In this document: positions 1-7,966 of the stretch, piece after piece | Layout: every line of letters begins with the position of its first letter | Position numbering within the stretch: position 1 is the stretch's first letter | Source of the DNA: Actinomadura syzygii | GTDB lineage: Bacteria; Actinomycetota; Actinomycetes; Streptosporangiales; Streptosporangiaceae | Reading direction: 5' to 3' | Assembly (NCBI RefSeq): GCF_008085905.1 | Contig: NZ_VSFF01000009.1 | Coordinates: 434,001-498,000, forward strand | Length of the DNA: 64,000 bases | The notes under the pieces: generated by a model | Databases searched by the model: none | What the model was told of the DNA's origin: nothing | What the model saw: only the letters and a program-made list of their open reading frames with translations | Program-made: the position numbers and the translations under genes

Positions 1-1
1 G

Positions 2-1459
2 CCGCCGTCCGCCGTCGTCGCCTCGTACGCGGTGGGGACGCTCGTCACGCTGGCCGCCGCCGTCGTCCCGGCGCGCCGCGCGGCGCGGGTGCCGCCCGTC
101 GCCGCCCTCCGCGAGGGGACGGTCGCGCCCCGCCCGCTGCGCACCCGGACGCTCGCGGGCGCGGCCATGCTCGCGGTGGGCGGCGGCCTCATCGCGGCGG
201 GGCTGGGCGCGCACGACAAGGCCGCGCTGACCCTCGCGGGGGCGGGGTCACTGGCCGTGTTCGCCGGGACGGTCGTCGTCTCGCCGGCGCTGAGCCGTCC
301 GGCCGTCCGGGCGCTGGCCTGGCCGGCCGCGCGGTTCGGCGGGAGCGCGGGCCGGCTCGGCGGGCGGAACGCGCTGCGCGACCCGCGCCGGACGGCGGCG
401 ACCGCGTCCGCGCTGACGATCGGGCTCGCGCTGATCGCGGCGGTGTCGGTGCTCCTCCAGTCGATGGCGGCGTCGGCGGACCGGCAGCTCGCCGCCGGGC
501 TCACCGCCGACTACCAGGTCACCGGGCGGAGCCAGATCACGCCGATCCCCGCGGGGGCGACCGGCGCGGTGGCGCGGGTCGGCGGCGTACGGGCGGCGAT
601 CCCGATCCGCACGGCCCGGCTCGACCTGGACGGCTCCGTGCGGACGGCGGCGGCGGGCGCGCCCGGCGAACTGCTCGGCCACTTCCGCCTCCCTCTCCAG
701 GAGGGCACGCGCGCCCCGCGCGGAGACGAACTGCTCGTCGGCCGCAGCCTCGCGAAAGCCCAGGGCTGGCGCGTCGGAACGACGATCTCCGGCCGATACC
801 AGGACGGGACGGGGCGCACCTTCCGCGTCGCTGGCGTGTACGCGGACCGTCCGTCCGTGACGCCGTCCGCGCCCAGCATGATCATCGACTGGGACGGCTA
901 CCGCGCGCACGACCCCGACGCTCCGATCGACCGCATCGAGATCGACGCGGCGGGCGCCGACCGGGCCGCCCTGGAGCGGGCGCTCGCCCCCTGGCCGAAC
1001 CTGGAGGTGAAGGACCGTGCCCAGGTCAGGGCCGACGCCGCCGGGCAGATCGACCTGTTCCTCGACCTCGTCCTCGGGCTGCTGGTGCTGTCGGTGCTCG
1101 TCGCCGCGCTCGGGATCGTCAACACGCTCGCGCTCGCCGTGTCGGAGCGGACGCGGGAGATCGGCATGCTCCGCGCCGTCGGAATGGGGCGCGCGCAGCT
1201 CCGCCGGATGATCCGGTACGAGGCGGTCGCCGTCTCGCTGTTCGGCGGGGTCCTCGGCGTCGGGACGGGGATCGTGCTGGGTGTCGTCCTGCAGCGGGCG
1301 CTGACCAGGGGCGACGGCGGCATGGAGGTGCTCGACGTCCCCTGCGCGCGGCTCGCCGCCTACGTCGCGGCGGCCGCCGTGCTCGGCGTCGCCGCCGCCG
1401 TGTGGCCCGCCCGCCGGGCCGCGCGGATGGACGTCCTGCGCGCGATCGGGACCGAGTGA
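2..1459 (+). CDS. FtsX/MacB-type ABC transporter permease, 3' part
   Basis: Membrane permease of a MacB/LolC-type ABC exporter; the start lies left of the window, and the reading frame is open to the edge. What remains ends with a full FtsX domain: three hydrophobic segments near the C-terminus, the family's signature 'LGIVNTLALAVSERTREIG', and a terminal 'WPARRAARMDVLRAIGTE'. A similar 'VPARRAARVPPVAALREG' closes an earlier FtsX half at the left edge, so this is the two-FtsX-domain form common in actinomycetes. The ATPase partner is presumably just upstream, outside the window. The substrate cannot be told. The stop lies 3 bp from the convergent LysR gene's stop. Confidence 0.9.
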   Translation, partial: PPSAVVASYAVGTLVTLAAAVVPARRAARVPPVAALREGTVAPRPLRTRTLAGAAMLAVGGGLIAAGLGAHDKAALTLAGAGSLAVFAGTVVVSPALSRPAVRALAWPAARFGGSAGRLGGRNALRDPRRTAATASALTIGLALIAAVSVLLQSMAASADRQLAAGLTADYQVTGRSQITPIPAGATGAVARVGGVRAAIPIRTARLDLDGSVRTAAAGAPGELLGHFRLPLQEGTRAPRGDELLVGRSLAKAQGWRVGTTISGRYQDGTGRTFRVAGVYADRPSVTPSAPSMIIDWDGYRAHDPDAPIDRIEIDAAGADRAALERALAPWPNLEVKDRAQVRADAAGQIDLFLDLVLGLLVLSVLVAALGIVNTLALAVSERTREIGMLRAVGMGRAQLRRMIRYEAVAVSLFGGVLGVGTGIVLGVVLQRALTRGDGGMEVLDVPCARLAAYVAAAAVLGVAAAVWPARRAARMDVLRAIGTE

Positions 1460-1461
1460 GG

Positions 1462-2388
1462 TCAGGCGGCCACCAGCGTGCAGCGGTCCGGGACGGCGGC
1501 GCGCAGCGCGACCAGCCCGCGCGCGATCAGCGGGTTGGCCCGGCTGCCGCGCCGCACGCAGGTCAGCACCCGCCGCTTCGGGACGCCGTCCCCGGACAGC
1601 GGCACCCGCACCACCGGCTGGTCGGACGGCCCGCCGGCCAGCCGGGGCACGAGCGACACGCCGAGCCCATTCGCGACCAGCGCCCAGATCACCGACCAGG
1701 TGGTGGCGTTGTGCGCGATCCGCGGCGTGAACCCGGCGGCCGCGCAGTACGTCATGACCTGCTGGTGGTGGGCGCAGACCTCCGGCTGGACGCTGATCCA
1801 CGCCTCGTCGGCCGCGTCCTCCAGCCGGACGCCGGTCCGCGACGCGAGCGGGTGCCCGGCCGGGACGATCAGGTCGAGCGCCTCCTCCAGCAGCGGCTCC
1901 CGGTCGAAGCGCGGGTCGCCGGGCGGGGGCGCGTCGGGGGTCGGCTCGATGACCGCGATGTCGGTCTCCCCGGCGGCGAGCAGGCCCATGGCCACGTCGG
2001 TGTCGCACTCGCGGACCTCGATGACGAGGTCGGGGTCCGCGCGGTGGAGCGCGCCCGCGGCCGGGGCGATCAGCCCGCCGACGGCCGTCGTGAACCCGCA
2101 CATGCGCAGCGGCCCGGTGACCCCGGCGCGGTGCGACTCCAGGTCGGCGAGGGTCTCCTCCCACTTGGCGAGCAGCCCGTCGGCGTGGACGATGAGCATC
2201 TGCGCCGCCGGGGTCAGCCGCACCTTGCGGCCCTGCGGCTCCAGCAGCGGCACCCGCAGTTCCCGCGCCAGCTCGCGCAGGTGGTGGGAGACCGCCGACG
2301 GGGTGAGGTGCATCGCCTCCGCCGCCGACGTGACCGTCCCGTACTGGTGGACGAGCCGGAGCATGTGCAGCCGCCGCAGATCAATCAT
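1462..2388 (-). CDS. LysR-family transcriptional regulator
   Basis: A cytoplasmic DNA-binding regulator of about 308 residues. The N-terminal winged helix-turn-helix is clear ('GTVTSAAEAMHLTPSAVSHH', about residues 18-37), followed by the linker helix and a two-lobed LysR substrate-binding domain containing 'GETDIAVIEP' and 'NGLGVSLVPR'. I chose the ATG that gives MIDLRRLHML, the usual LysR N-terminus, over a GTG 21 bp upstream. It is transcribed divergently from a small zinc-ribbon gene; LysR regulators commonly control a divergent neighbour, so that gene or itself is the likely target. The inducer is unknown. Confidence 0.9.
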   Translation of the reverse strand: MIDLRRLHMLRLVHQYGTVTSAAEAMHLTPSAVSHHLRELARELRVPLLEPQGRKVRLTPAAQMLIVHADGLLAKWEETLADLESHRAGVTGPLRMCGFTTAVGGLIAPAAGALHRADPDLVIEVRECDTDVAMGLLAAGETDIAVIEPTPDAPPPGDPRFDREPLLEEALDLIVPAGHPLASRTGVRLEDAADEAWISVQPEVCAHHQQVMTYCAAAGFTPRIAHNATTWSVIWALVANGLGVSLVPRLAGGPSDQPVVRVPLSGDGVPKRRVLTCVRRGSRANPLIARGLVALRAAVPDRCTLVAA

Positions 2389-2405
2389 GTAACCATCTTG
2401 CACGA

Positions 2406-2423
2406 TCACATGAGGAAATCTGA
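2406..2423. promoter_or_regulatory. Possible LysR-type operator
   Basis: Imperfect dyad TCACAT-N6-ATCTGA (5 of 6 arm positions match) in the gap between the LysR gene and the divergent small zinc-ribbon gene. Position and form suit a LysR box, but the assignment is inferred from location only. Confidence 0.3.
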
Positions 2424-2461
2424 AATGGACGGCAATGGTCGGCCGGTCGCAGACTGGTCAT

Positions 2462-2632
2462 ATGAGCGAGCAGAACACGATCCTCTCCCGGCACCTGACC
2501 AGCGACGGCGTCGTCGTCTGGATCCGCTGCGCCTGCGGGCGCCTCCGGATGGACCTCGTCCCCAACGCGGGCGGGCGGCCCCTCACCGCCGGTCCCTGCC
2601 CGCACTGCGCCGTCAGTCCCGATCGAGCGTGA
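2462..2632 (+). CDS. Small zinc-ribbon-like hypothetical protein
   Basis: A 56-residue protein starting MSEQNTILSRH. It has two cysteine pairs, 'RCACGR' near residue 24 and 'CPHC' near residue 48, a spacing that suits a single zinc ribbon. Codon use is typical of the genome. No Shine-Dalgarno is visible, so translation may be leaderless. It is divergent from the LysR gene, and its 3' end overlaps the convergent PPOX gene by 20 bp. I recognise the type from actinomycete genomes but know of no function. Confidence 0.7.
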   Translation: MSEQNTILSRHLTSDGVVVWIRCACGRLRMDLVPNAGGRPLTAGPCPHCAVSPDRA

Positions 2633-3002
2633 CCTCGTAGTGGAGCGTCCGGTAGCGCTTCATCCGGTGGAACAGCGGCACCGCGAAACCCTGCAGGAAG
2701 GGGTGCTTGCGCGCCAGCATCCCCCGGACCGGGCGCGCCTCCTCCTCGGTGAGCAGCCGGACGCGCCCCCGCGTCGCCCGGCCGATCACCTTTCCCCTGG
2801 TGGTGCTCGGCGCGATCTCCACTTCGGGATTGCGCGCCAGCCGCTTCGCCTTGAACGCCTTGTCGTAGGTGCGGAAGTAGGCGTGCTCGCCGCGCACGAC
2901 GATGCTGACCGGCGTGCCGACCGGCGTCCCGTCCCTTCGGTAGGACGTCAGCATGACGGCGCGCCGCTTTCGTAGGTCCTCTAGCGTCGATGTGGTGGTC
3001 AT
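2613..3002 (-). CDS. PPOX-class (F420-dependent) oxidoreductase
   Basis: A 129-residue single-domain split-barrel protein of the pyridoxamine-oxidase-like/PPOX family. Features are the N-terminal 'LRKRRAVMLTSYRRDGTPVG', the strand 'GEHAYFRTYDKAFKAKRL', and a C-terminal 'KRYRTLHYEVTL' that resembles F420-binding actinobacterial members. Members use F420 or flavin to reduce small molecules; the substrate here is unknown. It is monocistronic and converges on the small zinc-ribbon gene. Confidence 0.85.
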   Translation of the reverse strand: MTTTSTLEDLRKRRAVMLTSYRRDGTPVGTPVSIVVRGEHAYFRTYDKAFKAKRLARNPEVEIAPSTTRGKVIGRATRGRVRLLTEEEARPVRGMLARKHPFLQGFAVPLFHRMKRYRTLHYEVTLDRD

Positions 3003-3050
3003 GCCCCTGAGACGCCGCCGGGGCCACGGTTTGTGACATGGTTTGTGACA

Positions 3051-3677
3051 TCAGGCCGGGCGCAGGGCGGCGGCCTCGGCGGCGAGGGCGCGGATGCGGT
3101 CCCAGTCGCCCGCGCGGACCGCGTCGGCCGGGGTGAGCCACGTCCCGCCGACGCAGCCGACGTTGTCCAGGGCGAGGTACTCGGCGGCGTTCCGCGGCGT
3201 CACGCCGCCGGTCGGGCAGAACCTCGCGCGCGGCAGCGGCCCGGCGAGCGCCTTCAGGTACGCGGGCCCGCCCGCGGGTCCGGCGGGGAAGAACTTCATC
3301 GCGGTGACGCCGTCCTCCAGCAGGGCGATCACCTCGGACGCGGTCGCGGTGCCCGGCAGGAACGGCAGGCGGGTCGCGAGCATCGCGGCCCGGAGCCGCT
3401 CCGTGCAGCCGGGGCTGACGAGGAACCGGGCCCCGGCGGCGGCGGACCGCTCCGCGTCCTCGGGCCGGACGACCGTGCCCGCGCCGACCACCGCGTCCGG
3501 GACCTCGGCGGCGATCAGCGCGATCGCCTCCAGCGCCGCCGGGGTGCGCAGCGTCACCTCGATGGCGGGCAGGCCGCCGTCCAGCAGGGCGCGGGCGAGC
3601 GGGACGGCGGCGTCCGCGTCGTCCAGCACCACGACCGGGATCACGGGCGCGAGGTCGAACAGCTCATCGGCGATCAT
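3051..3677 (-). CDS. eda: 2-dehydro-3-deoxy-phosphogluconate (KDPG) aldolase
   Basis: Cleaves KDPG to pyruvate and glyceraldehyde-3-phosphate, the last step of the Entner-Doudoroff pathway. The 208 residues match the usual length. Visible active-site elements are 'IEVTLRTPAAL' (Glu and Arg), 'VGAGTV', and the Schiff-base lysine in 'AMKFFPAG'. It is the third gene of an edd-glk-eda operon and overlaps glk by 4 bp (ATGA). The product should act directly on the dehydratase product made two genes upstream. Confidence 0.95.
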   Translation of the reverse strand: MIADELFDLAPVIPVVVLDDADAAVPLARALLDGGLPAIEVTLRTPAALEAIALIAAEVPDAVVGAGTVVRPEDAERSAAAGARFLVSPGCTERLRAAMLATRLPFLPGTATASEVIALLEDGVTAMKFFPAGPAGGPAYLKALAGPLPRARFCPTGGVTPRNAAEYLALDNVGCVGGTWLTPADAVRAGDWDRIRALAAEAAALRPA

Positions 3678-4744
3678 GCGGGCTCCAGGTCGGTCGGGTG
3701 CGGATCGTTCGGGCCCTGCTCGTTCGGCCCCTGCTCGTTCGGCTGCGCGTCGGCCGGTTTCGCGGCGGCGGGGTGCGGTTCGGGCAGGCTCTGCGCGAGC
3801 CGGACGGCGGCCCCGGCGAGCGCCGGGCCCGGGTGGACGATCAGCGCGGTCGGGATGCCGCGCATGTACTCCTCCACGGGTGGCTTCCCCTCGAAGCGCT
3901 CGCGGAACGCGCTGTCGCGGAGCACGTCGGCGATGCGCGGCAGGATCCCGCCGCCGAGGTAGACGCCGCCGCGTGCGCCGAGCGTGAGCGCGACGTTGCC
4001 GGCGAGGGAGCCGAGCAGCGCGCAGAACATCCCGAGGGCCTCGGCGCAGCGCGGGTCGTCGCGGCGCTCGGTGATCTGCTCGGCGGTGAGGCCGGGTGCG
4101 TCCGCGCCGTCGAGCGCGGCGAGGTAGCGGTGGATGCGGACGAGGCCGTCCCCGGAGAGGAGGTATTCGGCGGTCGCCGTGCCCTTCTCCGCGCGGAGCA
4201 ACCGCGCGACGTCCAGTTCCCGGTCGGTCGCGGCCGGGGCGTCGACCTGCCCGCCCTCACCGGCCAGCGGCACCCACCCGGACCGCGTCGGGACGAGCCC
4301 GGCGACGCCCAGCCCGGTGCCCGGCCCGAGGACGGCCCTCGGCGCGTCCGGGTTCGGGCTCCCGCCGCCGATGGGGATCAGGTCGTCGTCGCCCAGGCGT
4401 GGCAGGGCGAGGGCGAGCGCCTCGAAGTCGTTGAGGACGTCCAGGTACGGGACGCCGAGCCGGGCCCGCACCTCTTCCGGCGTGCCTTTGGGCCAGCCCG
4501 CGTTGGTGAGGTGGAACGTCCCGTCGGTGACCGGTCCGGCGACCGCGAGGCACGCGGCGGACGGCCGGACGTCGGGCGCGTACCGGGCGAGGTAGGCGGC
4601 GGCCGCCTCGGCGAGCCCGGCGTGCTCGCGGGTCGGCAGCGACCTGATCAGGCAGGGGGCGCCGTCCGGGCCGTCGACCAGCGCGAACCGGGCGTTCGTG
4701 CCGCCGACGTCCGCGATCAGCCAGGTGCCCCACGACCCGGTCAC
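3674..4744 (-). CDS. glk: Glucokinase, proteobacterial (Glk) type
   Basis: ATP-dependent phosphorylation of glucose to glucose-6-phosphate. The phosphate-1 motif 'ADVGGTNARFAL' and 'LNDFEALALALP' place it in the E. coli Glk family, not the ROK-type glucokinase usual in actinomycetes. It is 356 residues, longer than the roughly 320 expected. The excess is a hydrophilic C-terminal tail with a short repeat (NEQGP twice) that probably arose by 15-bp slippage near 3710-3745. GTG start overlapping edd by 4 bp. Its place between edd and eda recalls the edd-glk order of Pseudomonas, which suggests acquisition by transfer. Confidence 0.93.
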   Translation of the reverse strand: MTGSWGTWLIADVGGTNARFALVDGPDGAPCLIRSLPTREHAGLAEAAAAYLARYAPDVRPSAACLAVAGPVTDGTFHLTNAGWPKGTPEEVRARLGVPYLDVLNDFEALALALPRLGDDDLIPIGGGSPNPDAPRAVLGPGTGLGVAGLVPTRSGWVPLAGEGGQVDAPAATDRELDVARLLRAEKGTATAEYLLSGDGLVRIHRYLAALDGADAPGLTAEQITERRDDPRCAEALGMFCALLGSLAGNVALTLGARGGVYLGGGILPRIADVLRDSAFRERFEGKPPVEEYMRGIPTALIVHPGPALAGAAVRLAQSLPEPHPAAAKPADAQPNEQGPNEQGPNDPHPTDLEPA

Positions 4745-6555
4745 GCGAACACTCCCGCGCCGCGCTCCGCCGGGCCGACGGCGTGGCGGAAGGCGCCGAA
4801 CAACTCGCGCCCGGTGCCCCAGGTCCCGGACGCTGTGTCGGCGACGTCGGGCTCGCGGGCGGCGAACTCCTCGTCCGGGACGAGGACCTCCAGCACCCCC
4901 GCGTCCGCGTCGAGCCGGACGACGTCCCCGTCGCGGACGCGGGCGAGCGGCCCGCCCGCCGCCGCCTCCGGCGACACGTGGATCGCGGCCGGGACCGCCC
5001 CGGACGCGCCGGACATCCGCCCGTCCGTCACCAGCGCGACCCGATGCCCGCGATCCTGCAGGACGGACAGCGGCGGCGTCAGCCGATGCAGCTCGGGCAT
5101 CCCGTTGGCGCGCGGCCCCTGGTTGCGGACGACCGCCACGACGTCCCGGTCCAGCTCACCGGCGGCGAACGCCCGCTGGAGCAGTTCCTGCGAGTCGAAC
5201 ACGCGGGCCGGGGCCTCGATCGTCCGGTGCTCGGGACGCACCGCCGACACCTTGACGACCGCCCGGCCGAGGTTGCCGCGGACGGTGTGCAGGCCGCCGT
5301 GGGTGTCGAACGGCTCCGCGACCGGGCGCAGGACGTTCCGGTCGCCCGACTCCCCGGGCGCCTCCCGCCATTCGACCTTGCCGCCCGCGAACTCCGGCAC
5401 CCGGCGGTAGGCGGCGAGGGTGGCGCCGCCGACCGTGCGGGCGTCCTCGTGCAGGAGCCCGGCGTCGATCAGCTCGCCGATGAGGAACGCCGTGCCGCCC
5501 GCCGCGTGGAAGTGGTTCACGTCGGCGGTGCCGTTCGGGTAGAGGCGGGTCAGCAGCGGCGTCACGGCGGACAGCTCGTCGAAGTCGTCCCAGGTCAGCT
5601 CGATGCCCGCGGCCGCGGCCATCGCGACGAGGTGCAGCGTGTGGTTCGTGGACCCGCCCGTGGCGAGCAGCGCGACGACGCCGTTCACGAACGCGCGCTC
5701 GTCCAGCAGCTCGCCGATCGGCGTGTACTCGTCGGCCAGGTTCGTGATCTTCAGGACGCGCCGTCCGGCCGCCTCGGTCAGGGCCTCCCGCAGCTTCGTG
5801 TCCGGCGGGACGAAGCTCGCCCCCGGCAGATGCAGGCCCATGACCTCCATGAGGAGCTGGTTGGAGTTGGCCGTCCCGTAGAAGGTGCAGGTGCCGGGCG
5901 AGTGGTAGGACGCCGCCTCCGCCGCGAGCAGCTGCTCGCGTCCGACCTCGCCCGCCGCGAACCGCTTGCGGACCTTCGCCTTCTCGCCATTCGGCAGCCC
6001 GGACGCCATCGGCCCGGCGGGCACCAGGATCACCGGCAGGTGCCCGAACGACAGCGCCCCGATCACCAGCCCAGGGACGATCTTGTCGCACACGCCGAGC
6101 AGCAGCGCCCCGTCGAACATGTCGTGGGACAGCGCCACCGCCGTCGCCATCGCCACCACGTCCCGGCTGAACAGCGACAGCTCCATGCCCGCGCGGCCCT
6201 GCGTGATCCCGTCGCACATCGCGGGGACGCCGCCCGCGAACTGCGCCGTCCCGCCCGCCGCGCGGATCGCGCCCTTGAGGACGTCCGGGTAGTCCTTGAG
6301 CGGCTGGTGCGCGGACAGCATGTCGTTGTAGGCAGACACGATCGCGATGTTGGGCGTGACGTCGCCGCGCAGCCACAGCTTGTCCTGGACGCCGCAGGCC
6401 GCGAAGCCGTGGGCGAGGTTCGCGCAGCCCATGCCGCCGCGCGCCGGGCCGTGCGTCCGGGCGTCCCGGATCCGGGCCAGGTAGGCGTCGCGCGTCCCGG
6501 CGCTCCGCTCGGCGACGCGCCGGGTCACTTCCGCCACCACGGGATGGACAGCCAT
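4741..6555 (-). CDS. edd: Phosphogluconate dehydratase
   Basis: Dehydrates 6-phosphogluconate to KDPG, the committing step of the Entner-Doudoroff pathway. At 604 residues it has the full IlvD/Edd family length. Family motifs include 'GDVTPNIAIVSAYNDMLSAH', 'FAACGVQDKLWL' with the iron-sulfur region, 'ATGGSTNHTLHL' and 'VTDGRMSGASG'. First gene of the operon, starting opposite the ROK regulator with a palindrome between them. Neither zwf nor 6-phosphogluconolactonase is adjacent, so entry from glucose-6-phosphate must rely on genes elsewhere. Confidence 0.95.
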   Translation of the reverse strand: MAVHPVVAEVTRRVAERSAGTRDAYLARIRDARTHGPARGGMGCANLAHGFAACGVQDKLWLRGDVTPNIAIVSAYNDMLSAHQPLKDYPDVLKGAIRAAGGTAQFAGGVPAMCDGITQGRAGMELSLFSRDVVAMATAVALSHDMFDGALLLGVCDKIVPGLVIGALSFGHLPVILVPAGPMASGLPNGEKAKVRKRFAAGEVGREQLLAAEAASYHSPGTCTFYGTANSNQLLMEVMGLHLPGASFVPPDTKLREALTEAAGRRVLKITNLADEYTPIGELLDERAFVNGVVALLATGGSTNHTLHLVAMAAAAGIELTWDDFDELSAVTPLLTRLYPNGTADVNHFHAAGGTAFLIGELIDAGLLHEDARTVGGATLAAYRRVPEFAGGKVEWREAPGESGDRNVLRPVAEPFDTHGGLHTVRGNLGRAVVKVSAVRPEHRTIEAPARVFDSQELLQRAFAAGELDRDVVAVVRNQGPRANGMPELHRLTPPLSVLQDRGHRVALVTDGRMSGASGAVPAAIHVSPEAAAGGPLARVRDGDVVRLDADAGVLEVLVPDEEFAAREPDVADTASGTWGTGRELFGAFRHAVGPAERGAGVFA

Positions 6556-6630
6556 AGGAACGCTCCAGACCAGGGGGTTCGCCTTCTCCGACTGGTCAAG
6601 CTACCGAGACATACGTAACCGACACAAGCT

Positions 6631-6658
6631 GACTTTTGAACTTCCTCTTACAAAAGTC
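6631..6658. promoter_or_regulatory. Palindromic operator between edd and ROK regulator
   Basis: Perfect 8-bp inverted repeat GACTTTTG / CAAAAGTC separated by 12 bp, AT-rich against the GC-rich surroundings. It sits in the divergent promoter region of edd and the ROK gene, 52 bp from the regulator start. ROK repressors such as NagC bind spaced AT-rich dyads, so this is the probable site for auto-control and for control of the Entner-Doudoroff operon. Confidence 0.6.
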
Positions 6659-6709
6659 TGCTGGTTAGGCGTCTGGACGTACCGAACGAGGGCGTGCTTG
6701 ACTGGCCGG

Positions 6710-7831
6710 ATGCCGCGCCCCGTCACGCGTCCGTCCACCGCAGGCGACCTGCTCCGGCTGATCCGGGAGGACGGCGTCGCCACCCGCGCCGAGCTCGGCC
6801 GGATCACCGGGCTGTCGCGCCCGGCGGTCGCGTCCCGCGTCGCCGCGCTCATCGCGCGCGGTCTCGTGGTGGAGCGCGCCGACGGGCCGTCCACCGGCGG
6901 ACGGCCCCCGGCCCGGCTGGAGTTCAACGCGGCGGGCGGGACCGTCCTCGTCGCGAACCTCGGCCAGTCGCGCGGCCAGCTCGCCGTGTGCGACCTCGCC
7001 GGGACGGTCCTCGCCCGCGCCGACGGGCCCCCGGCCGACACCTCCCCCGGCAAGACGCTCCCCCGCCTGCTGGACGAGTGGGAGGCGCTGCTCGCCGCGT
7101 CCGGGATCGGCGCGGCGACCGTGCGGGGCGTCGGGCTCGGCGTCCCCGACGCCGTCGAGCACGCCCCCGGGCGCTGGGACGGCGTCGAGGTCGGCCCCCC
7201 GATCGCCGCCCGCTTCGGCGTCCCCGCCTACCTGGACAACGAGGTCAACGCCGCCGCCCTCGGCGAGCACCGCGCCCACCCGGGCGTCGACGACCTGCTG
7301 TTCGTCAAGGTGTCCACGGGCATCGGCGCGGGGCTGATCGCGGGCGGCCGGATCCAGCGCGGCGCGCTCGGCGCGGCGGGCGAACTCGGCCACGTGCCGA
7401 TCTCCGCGCCCGTCCCGGCGCCGTGCCGCTGCGGCAACGTCAACTGCGTCGAGGCGATCGCCGGGGGCACCGCGCTGCTCGCCCGCTCCCCCGCCGACGA
7501 CCTGCCCGGCCTCGCCGCGCTGGCCCGCTCCGGCGACCCGGCGACGGTCGCCCTCCTCCGCGACGCGGGACGCCGCATCGGCGAGGTGGTCGCCACCGCC
7601 GTGAACCTGCTCAACCCGGCCGTCGTCGTCCTCGGCGGCGACCTGGTCGGCGCGGACGAGCCGCTGATCGCGGGCCTGCGCGAGGTCGTCTACCAGCGCT
7701 GCACGGCCCTCGCCACCCGCAGCCTCCGCATCGAGCCGAGCCGCCTGGGCGAAGAGGCGGGCCTGACCGGCTGCGCCACCATGGCCCTGACCCACCTGCT
7801 CTCCCCCGCTGCCGTCGACACCACGGGCTGA
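6710..7831 (+). CDS. ROK-family transcriptional regulator
   Basis: About 373 residues. The N-terminal winged helix ('RAELGRITGLSRPAVASRV') is followed by a sugar-kinase-like ROK domain. It carries the ROK zinc motif 'CRCGNVNCVEAIAGG' and the acidic 'YLDNEVNAAALGE'. I chose the ATG giving MPRPVTRPS; a TTG lies 12 bp upstream. It is divergent from edd-glk-eda, so it probably replaces the HexR/GltR regulators that control Entner-Doudoroff genes in proteobacteria. The effector is likely a sugar or sugar phosphate, by family precedent. Confidence 0.9.
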   Translation: MPRPVTRPSTAGDLLRLIREDGVATRAELGRITGLSRPAVASRVAALIARGLVVERADGPSTGGRPPARLEFNAAGGTVLVANLGQSRGQLAVCDLAGTVLARADGPPADTSPGKTLPRLLDEWEALLAASGIGAATVRGVGLGVPDAVEHAPGRWDGVEVGPPIAARFGVPAYLDNEVNAAALGEHRAHPGVDDLLFVKVSTGIGAGLIAGGRIQRGALGAAGELGHVPISAPVPAPCRCGNVNCVEAIAGGTALLARSPADDLPGLAALARSGDPATVALLRDAGRRIGEVVATAVNLLNPAVVVLGGDLVGADEPLIAGLREVVYQRCTALATRSLRIEPSRLGEEAGLTGCATMALTHLLSPAAVDTTG

Positions 7832-7907
7832 GCCGCCGTACGCCGCCGGTGCCCTGAACAAGGTCTCGCGCCAATTTCACGCCATTGACCAGGGGGTTCG
7901 GTGGCGG

Positions 7908-7929
7908 TTGACCTCAAGTTTGGTTGAGG
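7908..7929 (+). promoter_or_regulatory. SoxR/MerR-type operator-promoter
   Basis: TTGACC is followed at once by the dyad CCTCAA-N6-TTGAGG (7912-7929). This is the arrangement of MerR-family promoters, where the dyad fills a lengthened -35/-10 spacer; it closely resembles the SoxR box CCTCAAG...TTGAGG. It lies 37 bp before the quinone-oxidoreductase-like gene. No MerR/SoxR gene is in the window, so the regulator would act in trans. Confidence 0.6.
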
Positions 7930-7966
7930 AAGAAGACTGGGCGTCCGACGAGAGGGGGGACCCGGC

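Noticed and set aside
248..2164. Very long minus-strand open frame (about 638 codons) opposite the FtsX and LysR genes
   Set aside because: Arg/Pro/Gly-rich low-complexity translation with no motif; an antisense shadow caused by high GC. Many similar frames across the window were dropped for the same reason.
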